From Streptomyces tauricus (lineage in GTDB: Bacteria > Actinomycetota > Actinomycetes > Streptomycetales > Streptomycetaceae): 64,000 bases of DNA. Numbering within the stretch: position 1 is the stretch's first letter; every line of letters begins with the position of its first letter. The notes below the pieces were generated by a model, which made no database searches, was not told the origin of the DNA, and saw only the letters and a list, made by a program, of their open reading frames with translations. The position numbers and the translations under genes are program-made. This document shows positions 48,491-57,714 of this stretch, piece by piece. The stretch lies in assembly GCF_014650955.1 (NCBI RefSeq), contig NZ_BMVY01000002.1:434001-498000 (forward strand). The letters are read 5' to 3'.

Positions 48491-48517
48491 TTGGCACTCT
48501 CCTGCGGTGAGTGCCAG
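48491..48517 (-). promoter_or_regulatory. CIRCE operator, downstream copy
   Basis: ttggcactc-N9-gagtgccag, an inverted repeat of 9 bp with a 9-nt spacer. It differs from the consensus ttagcactc by one base per arm. It lies just downstream of the expected groES transcription start and would bind HrcA. Confidence 0.88.
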
Positions 48518-48522
48518 AGCCG

Positions 48523-48552
48523 AGACTATGACTGCGATTAGCACTCGGTCAA
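48523..48552 (-). promoter_or_regulatory. groES promoter
   Basis: On the minus strand, ttgacc (48552-48547), an 18-nt spacer and tagtct (48528-48523). The -35 lies inside the upstream CIRCE spacer, so HrcA binding would block RNA polymerase. Confidence 0.7.
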
Positions 48553-48564
48553 GCGGAGTGCCAG
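48538..48564 (-). promoter_or_regulatory. CIRCE operator, upstream copy
   Basis: ttagcactc-N9-gagtgccag; the left arm is a perfect consensus. It overlaps the -35 of the groES promoter. Two CIRCE copies imply tight HrcA repression. Confidence 0.92.
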
Positions 48565-48810
48565 TTACCTCCGGCGGTTGGCGGCATGACGGGGCCGCGA
48601 AATCCCCCGGAGACCCCCGTAGAACCGCGCCCCAGCGGGGGCTGGCCGCGCAGTTCCCCGCGCCCCTGAGACGCGCTACGCGCTCGTCCTCAAACGCCGG
48701 ACGGGCTGAAGACTGCGCAGTTCCCCGCGCCCCCAGGTACCTGGGGGCGCGGGGAACTGCGCAAAGGGGGGCGAGGGGGCGCAGCCCCCATGCAGTGACG
48801 GGAGGAGGCC
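48565..48810. other. Intergenic repeat cluster beyond groES promoter
   Basis: No gene is visible. The stretch is built of dispersed elements: cgcgcagttccccgcgcccctga (about 48647), one arm of the 24-bp repeat (48687-48710), a 48-bp palindrome, and the gcgagggggcgcagccccca module (from 48771). The last two must also serve as the end of nothing on the plus strand, so their role is unclear. Confidence 0.6.
48715..48762. repeat. 48-bp perfect palindrome
   Basis: Two 24-bp arms meet with no spacer at aggt/acct. The arm contains gcgcggggaactgcgc, the same core found in the repeat arrays near 55.5 and 59.8 kb. It could extrude a cruciform or form a very stable RNA hairpin. Confidence 0.85.
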
Positions 48811-49575
48811 CTAGACGTAATCCTCCAGGCGGGCCACAGCGAACCCCTCCTCCTGGACGCGCCGCAGCAACCCGACGGTCGCAGCGACCAGCCCCCCACC
48901 CCCCTCGGGACAATGCAGAATGTCCCCCGCCCGCAACGGCCCGGCCTCACGCCAAAGCACCACCGCGGCGATCCCACAATCACCGGCAGCCCGCAACGTG
49001 TCCCCGTCGTACTCCCCGTACGGCGGCCGAAAGAGCCGGGGCCGAACCCCGAACCGCTGCTTCAGCTTCTCCTGCTGACCGCAGATCTCGGCCCGCTGCC
49101 CCTCGTACGGCAGCCCCGGCAGATACGGATGGTCGAGCGTGTGGTTCTGCACGCTCGCCCCGACCGCCCGCAGCCGGCCGAAGTGCGCGTACCCCGGCCC
49201 GACCACGCTGTCCGTGAGGAACACGCTCACCGGCAGCCGCAGCTCCCGCACCATGTCGACGAACCGCGGATCCCTCTCGGCGCCGTCGTCGAAGGTCAGG
49301 AAGACGACCTTGTCGCGGGTCGGGACGCGGTCCACCACGGGCGGCAGGCCGGGCCCCGCGGCCCGTAAGGCGGGCCTGCGGGCGGACACACCCGGCGCCC
49401 GGGCGAGCGGGGCGTCCAGGCCCCAGCGGCGGTACTCCTCCACCGGGGGCCCGTGGGTGCGTACCTTCTCCGCCGCCTTCTTGCCCAGCCGTTCGATCGG
49501 GTCGACGGACTGGGCGCAGCCGGCGAGGCAGAGCACCCCGGTGACCAGTGCGACAGCGACCCCCCACCGCCTCAC
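48811..49575 (-). CDS. Polysaccharide deacetylase-family lipoprotein
   Basis: 254 residues from the GTG at 49575. The signal peptide ends in the lipobox LAGC (about residue 19). The NodB domain shows VVFLTFDDGAERDP, QNHTLDHPYLPG with the metal histidines, and RPRLFRPPYGEYD. It should remove acetyl groups from a cell-wall or capsular polysaccharide at the outer face of the membrane. The start overlaps the upstream deacetylase stop (GTGA) with ggagg 7 nt before, so the two are translationally coupled. The C-terminus FAVARLEDYV is shared with that neighbour, showing recent duplication. Confidence 0.9.
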   Translation of the reverse strand: MRRWGVAVALVTGVLCLAGCAQSVDPIERLGKKAAEKVRTHGPPVEEYRRWGLDAPLARAPGVSARRPALRAAGPGLPPVVDRVPTRDKVVFLTFDDGAERDPRFVDMVRELRLPVSVFLTDSVVGPGYAHFGRLRAVGASVQNHTLDHPYLPGLPYEGQRAEICGQQEKLKQRFGVRPRLFRPPYGEYDGDTLRAAGDCGIAAVVLWREAGPLRAGDILHCPEGGGGLVAATVGLLRRVQEEGFAVARLEDYV

Positions 49576-50474
49576 AGGTAGTCCTCCAGGCGGGCCACCG
49601 CGTACCCCTTGTCGGTGATCAGCTTCAGGAAGCGGCGGACCATGTCGGGCATCGTGCCCTCCCAGTCCTCCTTGCCGCGGAAGTGGCTGAGAACGATGTC
49701 TCCGGGGCGCAGGTCGCGGTCCCACTCCCGGTACTCCCAGTGGTCGACGAAGACCTCCTCGTTCCAGAGGGGGACCGCCTTGATGCCACAGGCCCTGGCG
49801 GCCCGCAGGGTGTCCTCGTTGTAGTTGCCGAAGGGCGGGCGGAAGAGCGTCGGGCGCGTGCCGTACCGCTTCTCGATCACGTCCTGCATGCCGCAGATCT
49901 CACGCTTCTGAGCGCCGTACGAGAGGTCCGGCATGAAGCGGTGGTGGAGGGTGTGGTTGTTCAGGGACACCCCCGCGGCCTGCATCTTCTTGAAGTATCC
50001 GTAGTCCTCCTTGACCAGGTAGTCACTGAGGAACGCGGTGTACGGGATCTTCAGCTCGCTCATCATCCGCAGGAACGCCGGGTCCTTCTCGGCGCCGTCG
50101 TCGATGGTGAGGAAGACGACCTTGTCCTTGGTGGGGATGGTCGTGAAGACGGGCGGCAGTCCGTCGTGGTCGTCCACCTCGAAGCCGTCGCGGGTGTCGA
50201 TGTGCGGCTTCTTCGCCGGGGCGGAGGGTGCGGGCAGGGGGGCCTTGGCCAGGCCCCATCTCTTCACCGCGGCGGCGTGGGCGCGCTGCTTCTGGCGGAG
50301 TTCGGCGGCCGCCTGCTGGCCCGCGGCCGGACTGACGTCCTCGGCGGCCGGGGCCGCGCAGGCGGTGGCCAGTGCGGTGGCCGCCAGCAGGGCCAGGGTC
50401 GCGCGTGCCCCTTTCGGGGCGCTCGACCGGACCCCTTTTGCACTGTTGCTGTGGGATTGTCTTACAAGTCGCAT
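49572..50474 (-). CDS. Polysaccharide deacetylase family protein
   Basis: 300 residues from the ATG at 50474 (MRLVRQSHSNSAKG). A lipoprotein-like signal peptide ends ATACAAP. After an Ala-rich linker the NodB domain reads VVFLTIDDGAEKDP, NNHTLHHRFMPD and RPTLFRPPFGNYN, so the first Asp pair and both metal histidines are present. The C-terminus YAVARLEDYL matches its downstream paralogue. It is the first of two coupled deacetylase genes. The substrate is probably peptidoglycan or a surface glycan. The longer upstream reading overlaps the divergent methyltransferase gene. Confidence 0.9.
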   Translation of the reverse strand: MRLVRQSHSNSAKGVRSSAPKGARATLALLAATALATACAAPAAEDVSPAAGQQAAAELRQKQRAHAAAVKRWGLAKAPLPAPSAPAKKPHIDTRDGFEVDDHDGLPPVFTTIPTKDKVVFLTIDDGAEKDPAFLRMMSELKIPYTAFLSDYLVKEDYGYFKKMQAAGVSLNNHTLHHRFMPDLSYGAQKREICGMQDVIEKRYGTRPTLFRPPFGNYNEDTLRAARACGIKAVPLWNEEVFVDHWEYREWDRDLRPGDIVLSHFRGKEDWEGTMPDMVRRFLKLITDKGYAVARLEDYL

Positions 50475-50564
50475 GGGGCCGGATACTCCCAGGTCAACAG
50501 CCCTCCCCCGCCCCGACACCGCCGTCGCGCGCGTGCCGTCCACCGACTGGCCCACAATGGGGCG

Positions 50565-51788
50565 GTGAACGACCTCGATCCTCCGGCCTCCCCGTCGGCC
50601 TCCTTCGACGCCCTCCGCACCGCCGAGGGCCGCGCCCTGCTCGACGAGGTGCGCGGTACCGAACCGGCCCAGGAGCTGGCCGTGGCGACGCGGCTGCGGC
50701 GCGAGCATCCCGTCGGGCTCGTGTCGGCCGCGCTCGGGCAGGCGCGGCTGCGGCAGCGGGCCGTCGCGAAGTTCGGCGCGGCGGACGCGGCGGAGATGTT
50801 CTTCACGCCCAACGGGGTCGAGCAGTCGACCCGGGCGAGCGTCGCCGCGTACCGTGCCGCGCGTTTCAAGGAGCTCGGGGTGCGGTCCGTGGCCGACCTG
50901 TGCTGCGGCATCGGCGGTGACGCGATCGCGCTCGCCCGCGCCGGGATCCGGGTCCTCGCCGTCGACCGGGACCCGCTGACCGCCGCCGTGGCCCGCGCGA
51001 ACGCCGAGGCGCTCGGGCTGGACGGGCTGATCGAAGTGCGCGAGGCCGATGTCACCGAGGTCGACACCGCCGGGTACGACGCCGTGTTCGTGGATCCGGG
51101 GCGCCGGGGCGGGCGCGGGCGGATCTTCGACCCCGAGGCCTACTCACCGCCGCTGTCGTGGGCCGTCCGGGCGGCCCTCAAGGCACCTCTCGCGGCGCTG
51201 AAGATCGCCCCCGGCATCCCGCACGAGGCCGTTCCCGCCGAGGCCGGGGCCGAGTGGATCTCGGACGCGGGGGACGTGAAGGAGGCCGTGCTGTGGTTCG
51301 GCACCGGGGAGGCGGGCTCCGTCCGCGCGACCCTGCTGCCCGGCCCACGCACCCTCCTCGGGCTCGGGCTGCCCGATCCCGCGGTGCGGCCCGTGGGCCG
51401 TTTCCTGTACGAGCCCGACGGCGCCGTCATCCGCGCGCATCTGGTCGCCGAGGTGGCCGCGGAGCTGGACGGCGGAGGGCTGGTCGACGAGACCATCGCC
51501 TACGTCACCGCGGACTCCGTGACGGCCACCCCGTACGCCACCGCCTACGAGATCACCGACCGGCTGCCCTTCGGCGTCAAGAAGCTCAAGGCACTGCTGC
51601 GGCAGCGCGAGGTGGGCATCCTGACCGTGAAGAAGCGCGGGTCGGCGGTCGAGCCGGAGGAGCTGCGGCGCAAGGTGAAGCCGCAGGGGCCGCACTCCGC
51701 GACCGTGTTCCTGACGCGCGTGCAGGGCGCCCCGACCATGCTCCTGGGGCACCCCGTCACCGCGCTCGACGCATCAGACCTGCCCTAG
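50565..51788 (+). CDS. Class I SAM-dependent methyltransferase with THUMP-like C-terminus
   Basis: 407 residues from the GTG at 50565. An N-terminal helical region ([24 protein letters not shown]) is followed by the SAM-binding fold: [33 protein letters not shown] and [15 protein letters not shown]. The C-terminal 100 residues ([35 protein letters not shown]) match the THUMP-like module found in this group. RNA is a likely substrate. Its stop codon overlaps the dipeptidase stop (ctag), leaving no room for a terminator between the convergent genes. Confidence 0.88.
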   Translation: MNDLDPPASPSASFDALRTAEGRALLDEVRGTEPAQELAVATRLRREHPVGLVSAALGQARLRQRAVAKFGAADAAEMFFTPNGVEQSTRASVAAYRAARFKELGVRSVADLCCGIGGDAIALARAGIRVLAVDRDPLTAAVARANAEALGLDGLIEVREADVTEVDTAGYDAVFVDPGRRGGRGRIFDPEAYSPPLSWAVRAALKAPLAALKIAPGIPHEAVPAEAGAEWISDAGDVKEAVLWFGTGEAGSVRATLLPGPRTLLGLGLPDPAVRPVGRFLYEPDGAVIRAHLVAEVAAELDGGGLVDETIAYVTADSVTATPYATAYEITDRLPFGVKKLKALLRQREVGILTVKKRGSAVEPEELRRKVKPQGPHSATVFLTRVQGAPTMLLGHPVTALDASDLP

Positions 51789-52987
51789 GACCTGTCCAGT
51801 TGCTCCAGGGTCGCGTTCGACGGTCCCCTGCGGGACTGCTCGTCGCGGGCCACGTCCTCCGCCGCGGCCAGGACCCGTACCGAGTTCTGCCAGGTCAGCT
51901 TGGCGAGGTCCGGCTTCGACCAGCCGCGGTCCAGCAGCTCCGCGATGAGGTTCGGGTAGCCGGAGACGTCACCGAGGCCGTCGGGGGTGAACGGCGTGCC
52001 GTCGTAGTCGCCGCCGATGCCGAGGTGGTCGACGCCCGCCACCTCACGCATGTGGTCGAGGTGGTCGGCGACCGTGGAGACGGTCGCGACGGGCCGGGGG
52101 TGGGACTCCTCGAAGGCGTGGTGGACCTTCATCCCGTCGGCCGTCGTGTCGAGGTGGTGGAAGCCGTGCGCGCGCATGTTCTCGTCCGCGGCGACCGTCC
52201 AGTCGACGGCGGCCTGGAGGACGAACTTCGGCACGAACGTCACCATCGCCACACCGCCGTTGGCGGGCAGGCGCTCCAGCACGTCGTCGGGGATGTTGCG
52301 CGGGTGGTCGCAGACCGCGCGCGAGGACGAGTGGGAGAAGATCACCGGCGCGGTGGACGTGTCCAGCGCGTCCCGCATGGTCGTGGCGGCCACGTGGGAG
52401 AGGTCCACCAGCATGCCCAGGCGGTTCATCTCGCGTACGACCTCGTGGCCGAACGGCGTCAGGCCGCCGGCCACCGGCTCGTCGGTCGCCGAGTCCGCCC
52501 ACGCAATGTTGTCGTTGTGGGTGAGGGTCATGTAGCGGACCCCCAGCTCGTACAGGCCGCGCAGCGTGGCCAGGGAGTTGTCGATCGAGTGGCCGCCCTC
52601 GGCGCCCATCAGCGAGGCGATCCGGCCCTCGGCGCGGGCCGCCTCCATGTCGGCGGCGGTCAGGGCGCTCCGCAGATCCGCCGGGTAGCGCGCGATCAGC
52701 TGCCGTACGCAGTCGATCTGTTCGAGGGTCGCCGTGACCGCGTCGGGCAGGTCCGAGCGCACGTACACCGACCAGTACTGCGCGCCGACGCCGCCCGCGC
52801 GCAGCCGCGCCAGGTCGGTGTGCAGGTGGGCGCTCTGGTCGGTGGCGATGTCACGGGCGCCGATGTCGTAGCGGACCTGCTCGCGCAGCGCCCAGGGGAG
52901 GTCGTTGTGCCCGTCGACCACGGGGAAGTCGGCGAGGAACGCGCGGGCCTCGTCGAGGGAGGTGCCGAGGGAGGTCATGTCCGTCAC
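51785..52987 (-). CDS. Membrane-dipeptidase family (M19) peptidase
   Basis: 400 residues. A binuclear zinc enzyme of the renal dipeptidase family: [14 protein letters not shown] supplies the first His/Asp, [12 protein letters not shown] and [21 protein letters not shown] the middle ligands, and [12 protein letters not shown] the last. It should hydrolyse dipeptides, including D-amino acid or wall-derived ones. No signal peptide is present, so it acts in the cytoplasm. A GTG start overlaps the purE stop (GTGA), so it is coupled to purE and is the last gene of the purK-purE operon. Confidence 0.92.
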   Translation of the reverse strand: MTDMTSLGTSLDEARAFLADFPVVDGHNDLPWALREQVRYDIGARDIATDQSAHLHTDLARLRAGGVGAQYWSVYVRSDLPDAVTATLEQIDCVRQLIARYPADLRSALTAADMEAARAEGRIASLMGAEGGHSIDNSLATLRGLYELGVRYMTLTHNDNIAWADSATDEPVAGGLTPFGHEVVREMNRLGMLVDLSHVAATTMRDALDTSTAPVIFSHSSSRAVCDHPRNIPDDVLERLPANGGVAMVTFVPKFVLQAAVDWTVAADENMRAHGFHHLDTTADGMKVHHAFEESHPRPVATVSTVADHLDHMREVAGVDHLGIGGDYDGTPFTPDGLGDVSGYPNLIAELLDRGWSKPDLAKLTWQNSVRVLAAAEDVARDEQSRRGPSNATLEQLDRS

Positions 52988-53514
52988 TTTCCGAAGCCGA
53001 AGCCGTTGCCCGTGCCGCCGCCGTCCACCTTGGAGCGCAGCCGCCTGCCCTTCTCGGTGGCCTGGTCGTTCAGCTCCTGCTGGAAGTCGCGCATCCTGTG
53101 CAGGAGTTCCTCGTCGTGCGTGGCCAGGATGCGGGCGGCGAGCAGGCCGGCGTTGCGCGCGCCGCCCACCGAGACCGTGGCGACCGGGACGCCGGCCGGC
53201 ATCTGGACGATCGACAGCAGCGAGTCCATGCCGTCGAGGTACTTCAGCGGGACCGGTACGCCGATCACGGGCAGCGGGCTGACCGAGGCGAGCATGCCGG
53301 GCAGATGGGCGGCGCCGCCCGCGCCCGCGATGATCGCCTTCAGGCCGCGGCCGGCCGCCTCCTCGCCGTACGCGATCATCTCGCGCGGCATCCGGTGGGC
53401 GGAGACCACGTCGACCTCGTACGCGATCTCGAACTCGTCGAGGGCCTTGGCGGCCGCCTCCATGACGGGCCAGTCGGAGTCCGACCCCATGACAATGCCT
53501 ACGACAGGGCTCAT
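52984..53514 (-). CDS. purE: N5-carboxyaminoimidazole ribonucleotide mutase
   Basis: 176 residues. It moves the carboxyl group from N5-CAIR to C4 in purine synthesis. The family motifs are [27 protein letters not shown] and [15 protein letters not shown]. The ATG at 53514 overlaps the purK stop (ATGA), and its own stop overlaps the dipeptidase start, so all three genes are translationally linked. The C-terminus has a Gly-rich tail beyond the usual fold. Confidence 0.96.
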   Translation of the reverse strand: MSPVVGIVMGSDSDWPVMEAAAKALDEFEIAYEVDVVSAHRMPREMIAYGEEAAGRGLKAIIAGAGGAAHLPGMLASVSPLPVIGVPVPLKYLDGMDSLLSIVQMPAGVPVATVSVGGARNAGLLAARILATHDEELLHRMRDFQQELNDQATEKGRRLRSKVDGGGTGNGFGFGK

Positions 53515-54671
53515 TCGGTGATCGTTCCTCTGAGGTAGCCGGCTGCGTGACGGGCGCGCTCCAGCACGTCGTCGAGGTCGTCGCCGTAGGTGTTGACGTG
53601 GCCCACCTTGCGGCCGGGCTTCACGTCCTTTCCGTACATGTGGATCTTGAGCTGGGGGTCGCGTGCCATGCAGTGCAGGTACGCGGAGTACATGTCGGGG
53701 TAGTCGCCGCCCAGGACGTTCACCATGACCGTCCACTTCGCGCGCGGGCGCGGGTCACCCAGGGGCAGGTCGAGGACCGCGCGGACGTGGTTGGCGAACT
53801 GGGAGGTGATCGCGCCGTCCTGGGTCCAGTGACCGGAGTTGTGCGGGCGCATGGCCAGTTCGTTGACGAGGATGCGGCCGTCACGGGTCTCGAACAGCTC
53901 GACGGCGAGGTGGCCGACGACGCCGAGTTCCTTCGCGATGCGCAGGGCCAGTTCCTCCGCCCCCAGCGCCAGCTCGTCGGAGATGCCGGGCGCGGGCGCG
54001 ATCACCGTGTCGCAGACCCCGTCGACCTGCTGGGACTCGACCACCGGGTAGGCCACGGCCTGACCGTGCGGCGACCGTACGACGTTGGCGGCCAGCTCGC
54101 GGACGAAGTCGACCTTCTCCTCGGCGAGCACCGGGACGCCGGCCCGGAAGGGGTCCTCGGCGTCGGCCGCGGACCGTACGACCCACACGCCCTTGCCGTC
54201 GTAGCCGCCGCGGACGGTCTTGAGGACGACGGGGAAGCCGTCCCCCTCGGCCCCGTCCGGGACCCCTTCCGCCGCGAAGGCCACCACGTCGGCGGGATCG
54301 CTCACGATCCGGTGCCGTGGGCACGGCACGCCGATCTCGACGAGCTTCGCGCGCATCACGCCCTTGTCCTGGGCGTGCACGAGCGCGTCGGGGCCGGGGC
54401 GCACGGGGATGCCGTCCGCCTCCAGTGCCCGCAGATGCTCGGTGGGTACGTGTTCGTGATCGAACGTGATCACGTCACAGCCCCGCGCGAAGGCCCGCAG
54501 TGTGCCGAGGTCGCGATAGTCGCCGACGACGACTTCGCTGACCACCTGCGCCGCAGAGTCCTGGGGGGTGTCACTGAGGAGCTTGAACCTGATGCCGAGC
54601 GGGATGCCCGCCTCGTGTGTCATACGAGCGAGCTGACCGCCGCCGACCATGCCGACCACCGGAAACGTCAC
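53511..54671 (-). CDS. purK: N5-carboxyaminoimidazole ribonucleotide synthase
   Basis: 386 residues from the GTG at 54671 ([19 protein letters not shown]). An ATP-grasp enzyme that carboxylates AIR with bicarbonate and ATP. PreATP-grasp N-terminus, central ATP-binding [15 protein letters not shown], and [20 protein letters not shown] at the metal site are intact. ggaggt overlaps the start closely, so the exact codon could be a few residues later. First gene of the purK-purE-dipeptidase operon, divergent from the GtrA gene. Confidence 0.95.
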   Translation of the reverse strand: MTFPVVGMVGGGQLARMTHEAGIPLGIRFKLLSDTPQDSAAQVVSEVVVGDYRDLGTLRAFARGCDVITFDHEHVPTEHLRALEADGIPVRPGPDALVHAQDKGVMRAKLVEIGVPCPRHRIVSDPADVVAFAAEGVPDGAEGDGFPVVLKTVRGGYDGKGVWVVRSAADAEDPFRAGVPVLAEEKVDFVRELAANVVRSPHGQAVAYPVVESQQVDGVCDTVIAPAPGISDELALGAEELALRIAKELGVVGHLAVELFETRDGRILVNELAMRPHNSGHWTQDGAITSQFANHVRAVLDLPLGDPRPRAKWTVMVNVLGGDYPDMYSAYLHCMARDPQLKIHMYGKDVKPGRKVGHVNTYGDDLDDVLERARHAAGYLRGTITE

Positions 54672-54864
54672 ACCTCCAGGGTATCGGCCGTTTCGAGCCA
54701 CCCCTGTCGCCCGCCTGATCATCGGAAATTGTGCGGGTTCATCACATCCCGGCCACATCTTCGAGTCCGAGCCAGGCACCGGACAGAACCGCTGGTTAGC
54801 ATGGCGGAGTCGACGAAGGTTGACGAAAATGACGTATCCGACGAGACGGGGGCTGGGCGACACC

Positions 54865-55437
54865 ATGGGCACAGGTGGTAAACGCGGGGCTCATGCCAGG
54901 CCGACCAGCGCCGTTCGCCTCCGGATCGAGCGGTTGACCAGGGAAGTCGCCAAGTTCGGCGCGGTCGGCGGAGCCGGGCTCCTCGTCAACCTGATCACCT
55001 TCAACCTGGTGCGTCACACGACCGATCTGCAGGTCGTGCGGGCCAGTGTGATCGCCACGGTCGTCGCCATCGTCTCGAACTACATCGGTTTCCGCTACTT
55101 CACGTATCGCGATCGCGACAAAAGTGGCCGTACCAAGGAACTGACGCTGTTCGTCCTGTTCAGCGCGGTCGGCCTCGTCATCGAGAACGGCATCCTCTTC
55201 GCCGCGACGTACGGCCTGGGCTTCGACAGCCCGCTGGCGAGCAACGTCTTCAAGTTCGTCGGCATCGGCATCGCGACCCTCTTCCGCTTCTGGTCCTACC
55301 GCACGTGGGTCTTCCGGGTCGCCCCGGCCCACGACCCCGTGACCGACGCGGAATCGTTCCTGGAGAACCCCTCCCCCTACCTGAAAGAGGAAGACCGCCC
55401 GACCCAGGGCTTCCGCCAGGTCCAAAGAGTCCGCTGA
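54865..55437 (+). CDS. GtrA-family membrane protein
   Basis: About 190 residues from the ATG at 54865; an ATG at 54829 would add 12 residues with rare codons, so it is less likely. Four membrane helices are visible: FGAVGGAGLLVNLITFNLV, ASVIATVVAIVSNYIGF, LFVLFSAVGLVIENGILFAA and KFVGIGIATLFRFWSY. Family positions RYFTYRD and WSYRTWVF are typical. GtrA proteins are thought to help move polyprenyl-linked sugars across the membrane for wall or surface glycans. A charged tail of 35 residues follows. Confidence 0.88.
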   Translation: MGTGGKRGAHARPTSAVRLRIERLTREVAKFGAVGGAGLLVNLITFNLVRHTTDLQVVRASVIATVVAIVSNYIGFRYFTYRDRDKSGRTKELTLFVLFSAVGLVIENGILFAATYGLGFDSPLASNVFKFVGIGIATLFRFWSYRTWVFRVAPAHDPVTDAESFLENPSPYLKEEDRPTQGFRQVQRVR

Positions 55438-55500
55438 CCTGCACTTCCATGCCTTCAGGGCCGCGGAAAACGGCGCAGCCTTTGCGCCTTTCGGCTCCCA

Positions 55501-55599
55501 GGGGCGCGGGGAACGGCGCGGTCTTTCGCTTTTTTAGGGGCGCGGGGAACGGCGCAATCTTTGCGCCTTGAAGCCTTCAAGGGGCGCGGGGAACGACGC
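55501..55599. repeat. Array of three ggggcgcggggaacggcgc elements
   Basis: Copies at 55501-55519, 55537-55555 and 55581-55599 (the last with one change, gacgc). They lie between the convergent GtrA and histidine kinase genes and are separated by cttt-rich spacers. A partial related unit lies at about 55464. They may act as transcription stops. Confidence 0.8.
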
Positions 55600-55633
55600 G
55601 TGCGGCCCCCACACCGCCGAACCGACGGGCGCG

Positions 55634-56902
55634 CTAGCGCACGGTAGGTTCGTCCCCCTCCCGCCGCCTCAGCGGCGTACGCGACAAGAACAGCCCGAAC
55701 ACCGGCGGCTGCGCCTGCAGCATCTCCAGCCGCCCCCCGTCCGCCTCCGCGAGGTCACGGGCGACAGCGAGCCCGATCCCCGTGGAGTTGCGCCCACTGA
55801 TCGCCCGCTCGAAGATCCGCGCACCCAGGTCGGCCGGCACCCCCGCCCCCTCGTCGGTGACCTCGATCACGGCCTGGTTGCCGGTGACCCGCGTACGCAG
55901 CGCGACCGTGCCCCCGCCGTGCATCAGCGAGTTCTCGATCAGCGCGGCAAGGACCTGCGCCACGGCCCCCGGCGTCCCCACGGCCTGCAGATCGTGCTTG
56001 CCCGAGCTGACGATCGCGCGCCCCGCGTTGCGGTAGGCCGGCCGCCACTCGGCGAGCTGCTGCTTGATGACCTCGTCGAGGTCGAAGGTCACGGCGGAGC
56101 CGGTACGCGGGTCGCGGGCGTTGGTCAGCAGCCGCTCCACCACGTCGGTGAGCCGCTCGACCTGCGCCAGCGCGATGGTCGCCTCCTCCTTGACCGTGCT
56201 CGGGTCGTCGGTGAGGGTGATCTCCTCCAGCCGCATGGACAGGGCGGTCAGCGGTGTACGCAGCTGGTGCGAGGCGTCGGCCGCGAGGCGCCGCTCGGCC
56301 GTCAGCATGCGGGCGATGCGCTCGGCCGAGCCGTCCAGCACATCGGCGACCCGGTCCAGCTCCGGAACCCCGTACCGCTTGTGACGCGGGCGCGGGTCCC
56401 CCGATCCGAGCCGTTCCGCGGTCTCCGCGAGGTCGGTCAGCGGGGAGGTGAGCCGGTTGGCCTGGCGGACCGCGAGGAGGACGGCGGCGACCACCGCGAG
56501 GAGAGCCACCGCCGCGATGATGAGCAGCGTCCGGCCGACCTCACGGGTGACCGCCGAACGCGCCTCCTCCACCGTGACGGTCTCGCCTTCCTCCCCGGCG
56601 CGGGTGGAGGTGATGACGTCACCGGTGGGCGGCTTACCGATGTGGATGGTGTCGCGGCCCGGGATCTCGATGCGCGCGTACCGCTCACCGGTGACCTGGT
56701 CCTTGAGGACCCGGGCGTTGACCTGCTCGTCGCCGAGGATGCGGCTGTCGACGATGCTGACCAGCCGCACCGCCTCGGAGTCCACCCGCTCCTGGGCGCT
56801 GTTGCTGATCGTGCGGGTCTCGACGATGACGAGCGAGACCCCGAACACGGCGATCACCACCAGCACGACGGCCAGCGTGGAATTGATGAGACGGCGACGC
56901 AC
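55634..56902 (-). CDS. Sensor histidine kinase (HAMP, HisKA)
   Basis: 422 residues. First membrane helix LAVVLVVIAVFGVSLVIV, a sensor loop of about 90 residues with a redox- or ligand-type beta core, second helix LLIIAAVALLAVVAAVLLAV, then HAMP. The phospho-acceptor is in DASHQLRTPLTAL; N-box LIENSLMHGG, G1 DEGAGVPAD and G2 TGIGLAVARDLAEADGG are complete. A GTG start with ggagg 5 nt upstream is convincing. It lies 134 bp after the response regulator gene on the same strand. The signal is unknown. Confidence 0.93.
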   Translation of the reverse strand: MRRRLINSTLAVVLVVIAVFGVSLVIVETRTISNSAQERVDSEAVRLVSIVDSRILGDEQVNARVLKDQVTGERYARIEIPGRDTIHIGKPPTGDVITSTRAGEEGETVTVEEARSAVTREVGRTLLIIAAVALLAVVAAVLLAVRQANRLTSPLTDLAETAERLGSGDPRPRHKRYGVPELDRVADVLDGSAERIARMLTAERRLAADASHQLRTPLTALSMRLEEITLTDDPSTVKEEATIALAQVERLTDVVERLLTNARDPRTGSAVTFDLDEVIKQQLAEWRPAYRNAGRAIVSSGKHDLQAVGTPGAVAQVLAALIENSLMHGGGTVALRTRVTGNQAVIEVTDEGAGVPADLGARIFERAISGRNSTGIGLAVARDLAEADGGRLEMLQAQPPVFGLFLSRTPLRRREGDEPTVR

Positions 56903-57036
56903 AGGTCCCTCCGGGCAACTGGTGATCTGGGCTGGAGCCGTACCCCGTCAGGGGCGCGACCAGCCACACACGGCCCGCGGCCGCGCACCCCCCGCCGGCG
57001 GCGACGGCAGGAAAGCGCGGCCCTGCAGCAACGGGC

Positions 57037-57714
57037 CTAGCTCTTCTCGAAGCGGAAGCCCACTCCTCGTACCGTCGCGATGTACCGCGGGTTCGCCGCG
57101 TCGTCCCCCAGCTTCTTGCGCAGCCAGGAGATGTGCATGTCGAGGGTCTTGGTGGACGACCACCACGTGGTGTCCCAGACCTCGCGCATCAACTGGTCGC
57201 GCGTGACGACCCGGCCGGCGTCCCTGACGAGCACCCGGAGCAGGTCGAACTCCTTCGCTGTCAGCTGCAGCTCCTCGTCGCCCATCCACGCCCGGTGCGA
57301 CTCGACGTCGATGCGCACCCCGTGCGTGGCGGGCGGCTGCTGGGGCTCGGCCGCGCCGCGCCGCAGCAGGGCCCGTACCCGGGCCAGCAGTTCGGCGAGG
57401 CGGAAGGGCTTGGTGACGTAGTCGTCGGCGCCCGCGTCCAGGCCCACGACGGTGTCCACCTCGTCGGCGCGCGCGGTCAGGATGAGGACCGGCACGGTCA
57501 TGCCCTCGGCGCGCAGCCGCCGGGCCACTTCCAGTCCGTCCATACCGGGCAGCCCGAGGTCGAGCACGACCAGATCGATACCGCCCTGGATGCCCGCGTC
57601 GAGCGCGGTGGGTCCGTCCTCGCGTACCTCAACCTCGTACCCCTCTCGGCGCAGGGCGCGAGCCAGGGGTTCCGAGATGGACGCGTCGTCCTCGGCGAGC
57701 AGTACTCGGGTCAT
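57037..57714 (-). CDS. OmpR-family response regulator
   Basis: 225 residues from the ATG at 57714 (MTRVLLAEDDASISE). The receiver has the acidic pair LLAEDD, the phospho-acceptor in VVLDLGLPGMDG and the Lys in VTKPFRLAELL. The winged helix-turn-helix covers about residues 125-220 (LQLTAKEFDLLRVLV, SSTKTLDMHISWLRKKLGD, RGVGFRFE). It is paired with the downstream kinase. There is no clear ribosome site; taccat 6 nt before the start suggests a leaderless transcript. Targets are unknown; the adjacent POT transporter is a candidate. Confidence 0.93.
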   Translation of the reverse strand: MTRVLLAEDDASISEPLARALRREGYEVEVREDGPTALDAGIQGGIDLVVLDLGLPGMDGLEVARRLRAEGMTVPVLILTARADEVDTVVGLDAGADDYVTKPFRLAELLARVRALLRRGAAEPQQPPATHGVRIDVESHRAWMGDEELQLTAKEFDLLRVLVRDAGRVVTRDQLMREVWDTTWWSSTKTLDMHISWLRKKLGDDAANPRYIATVRGVGFRFEKS

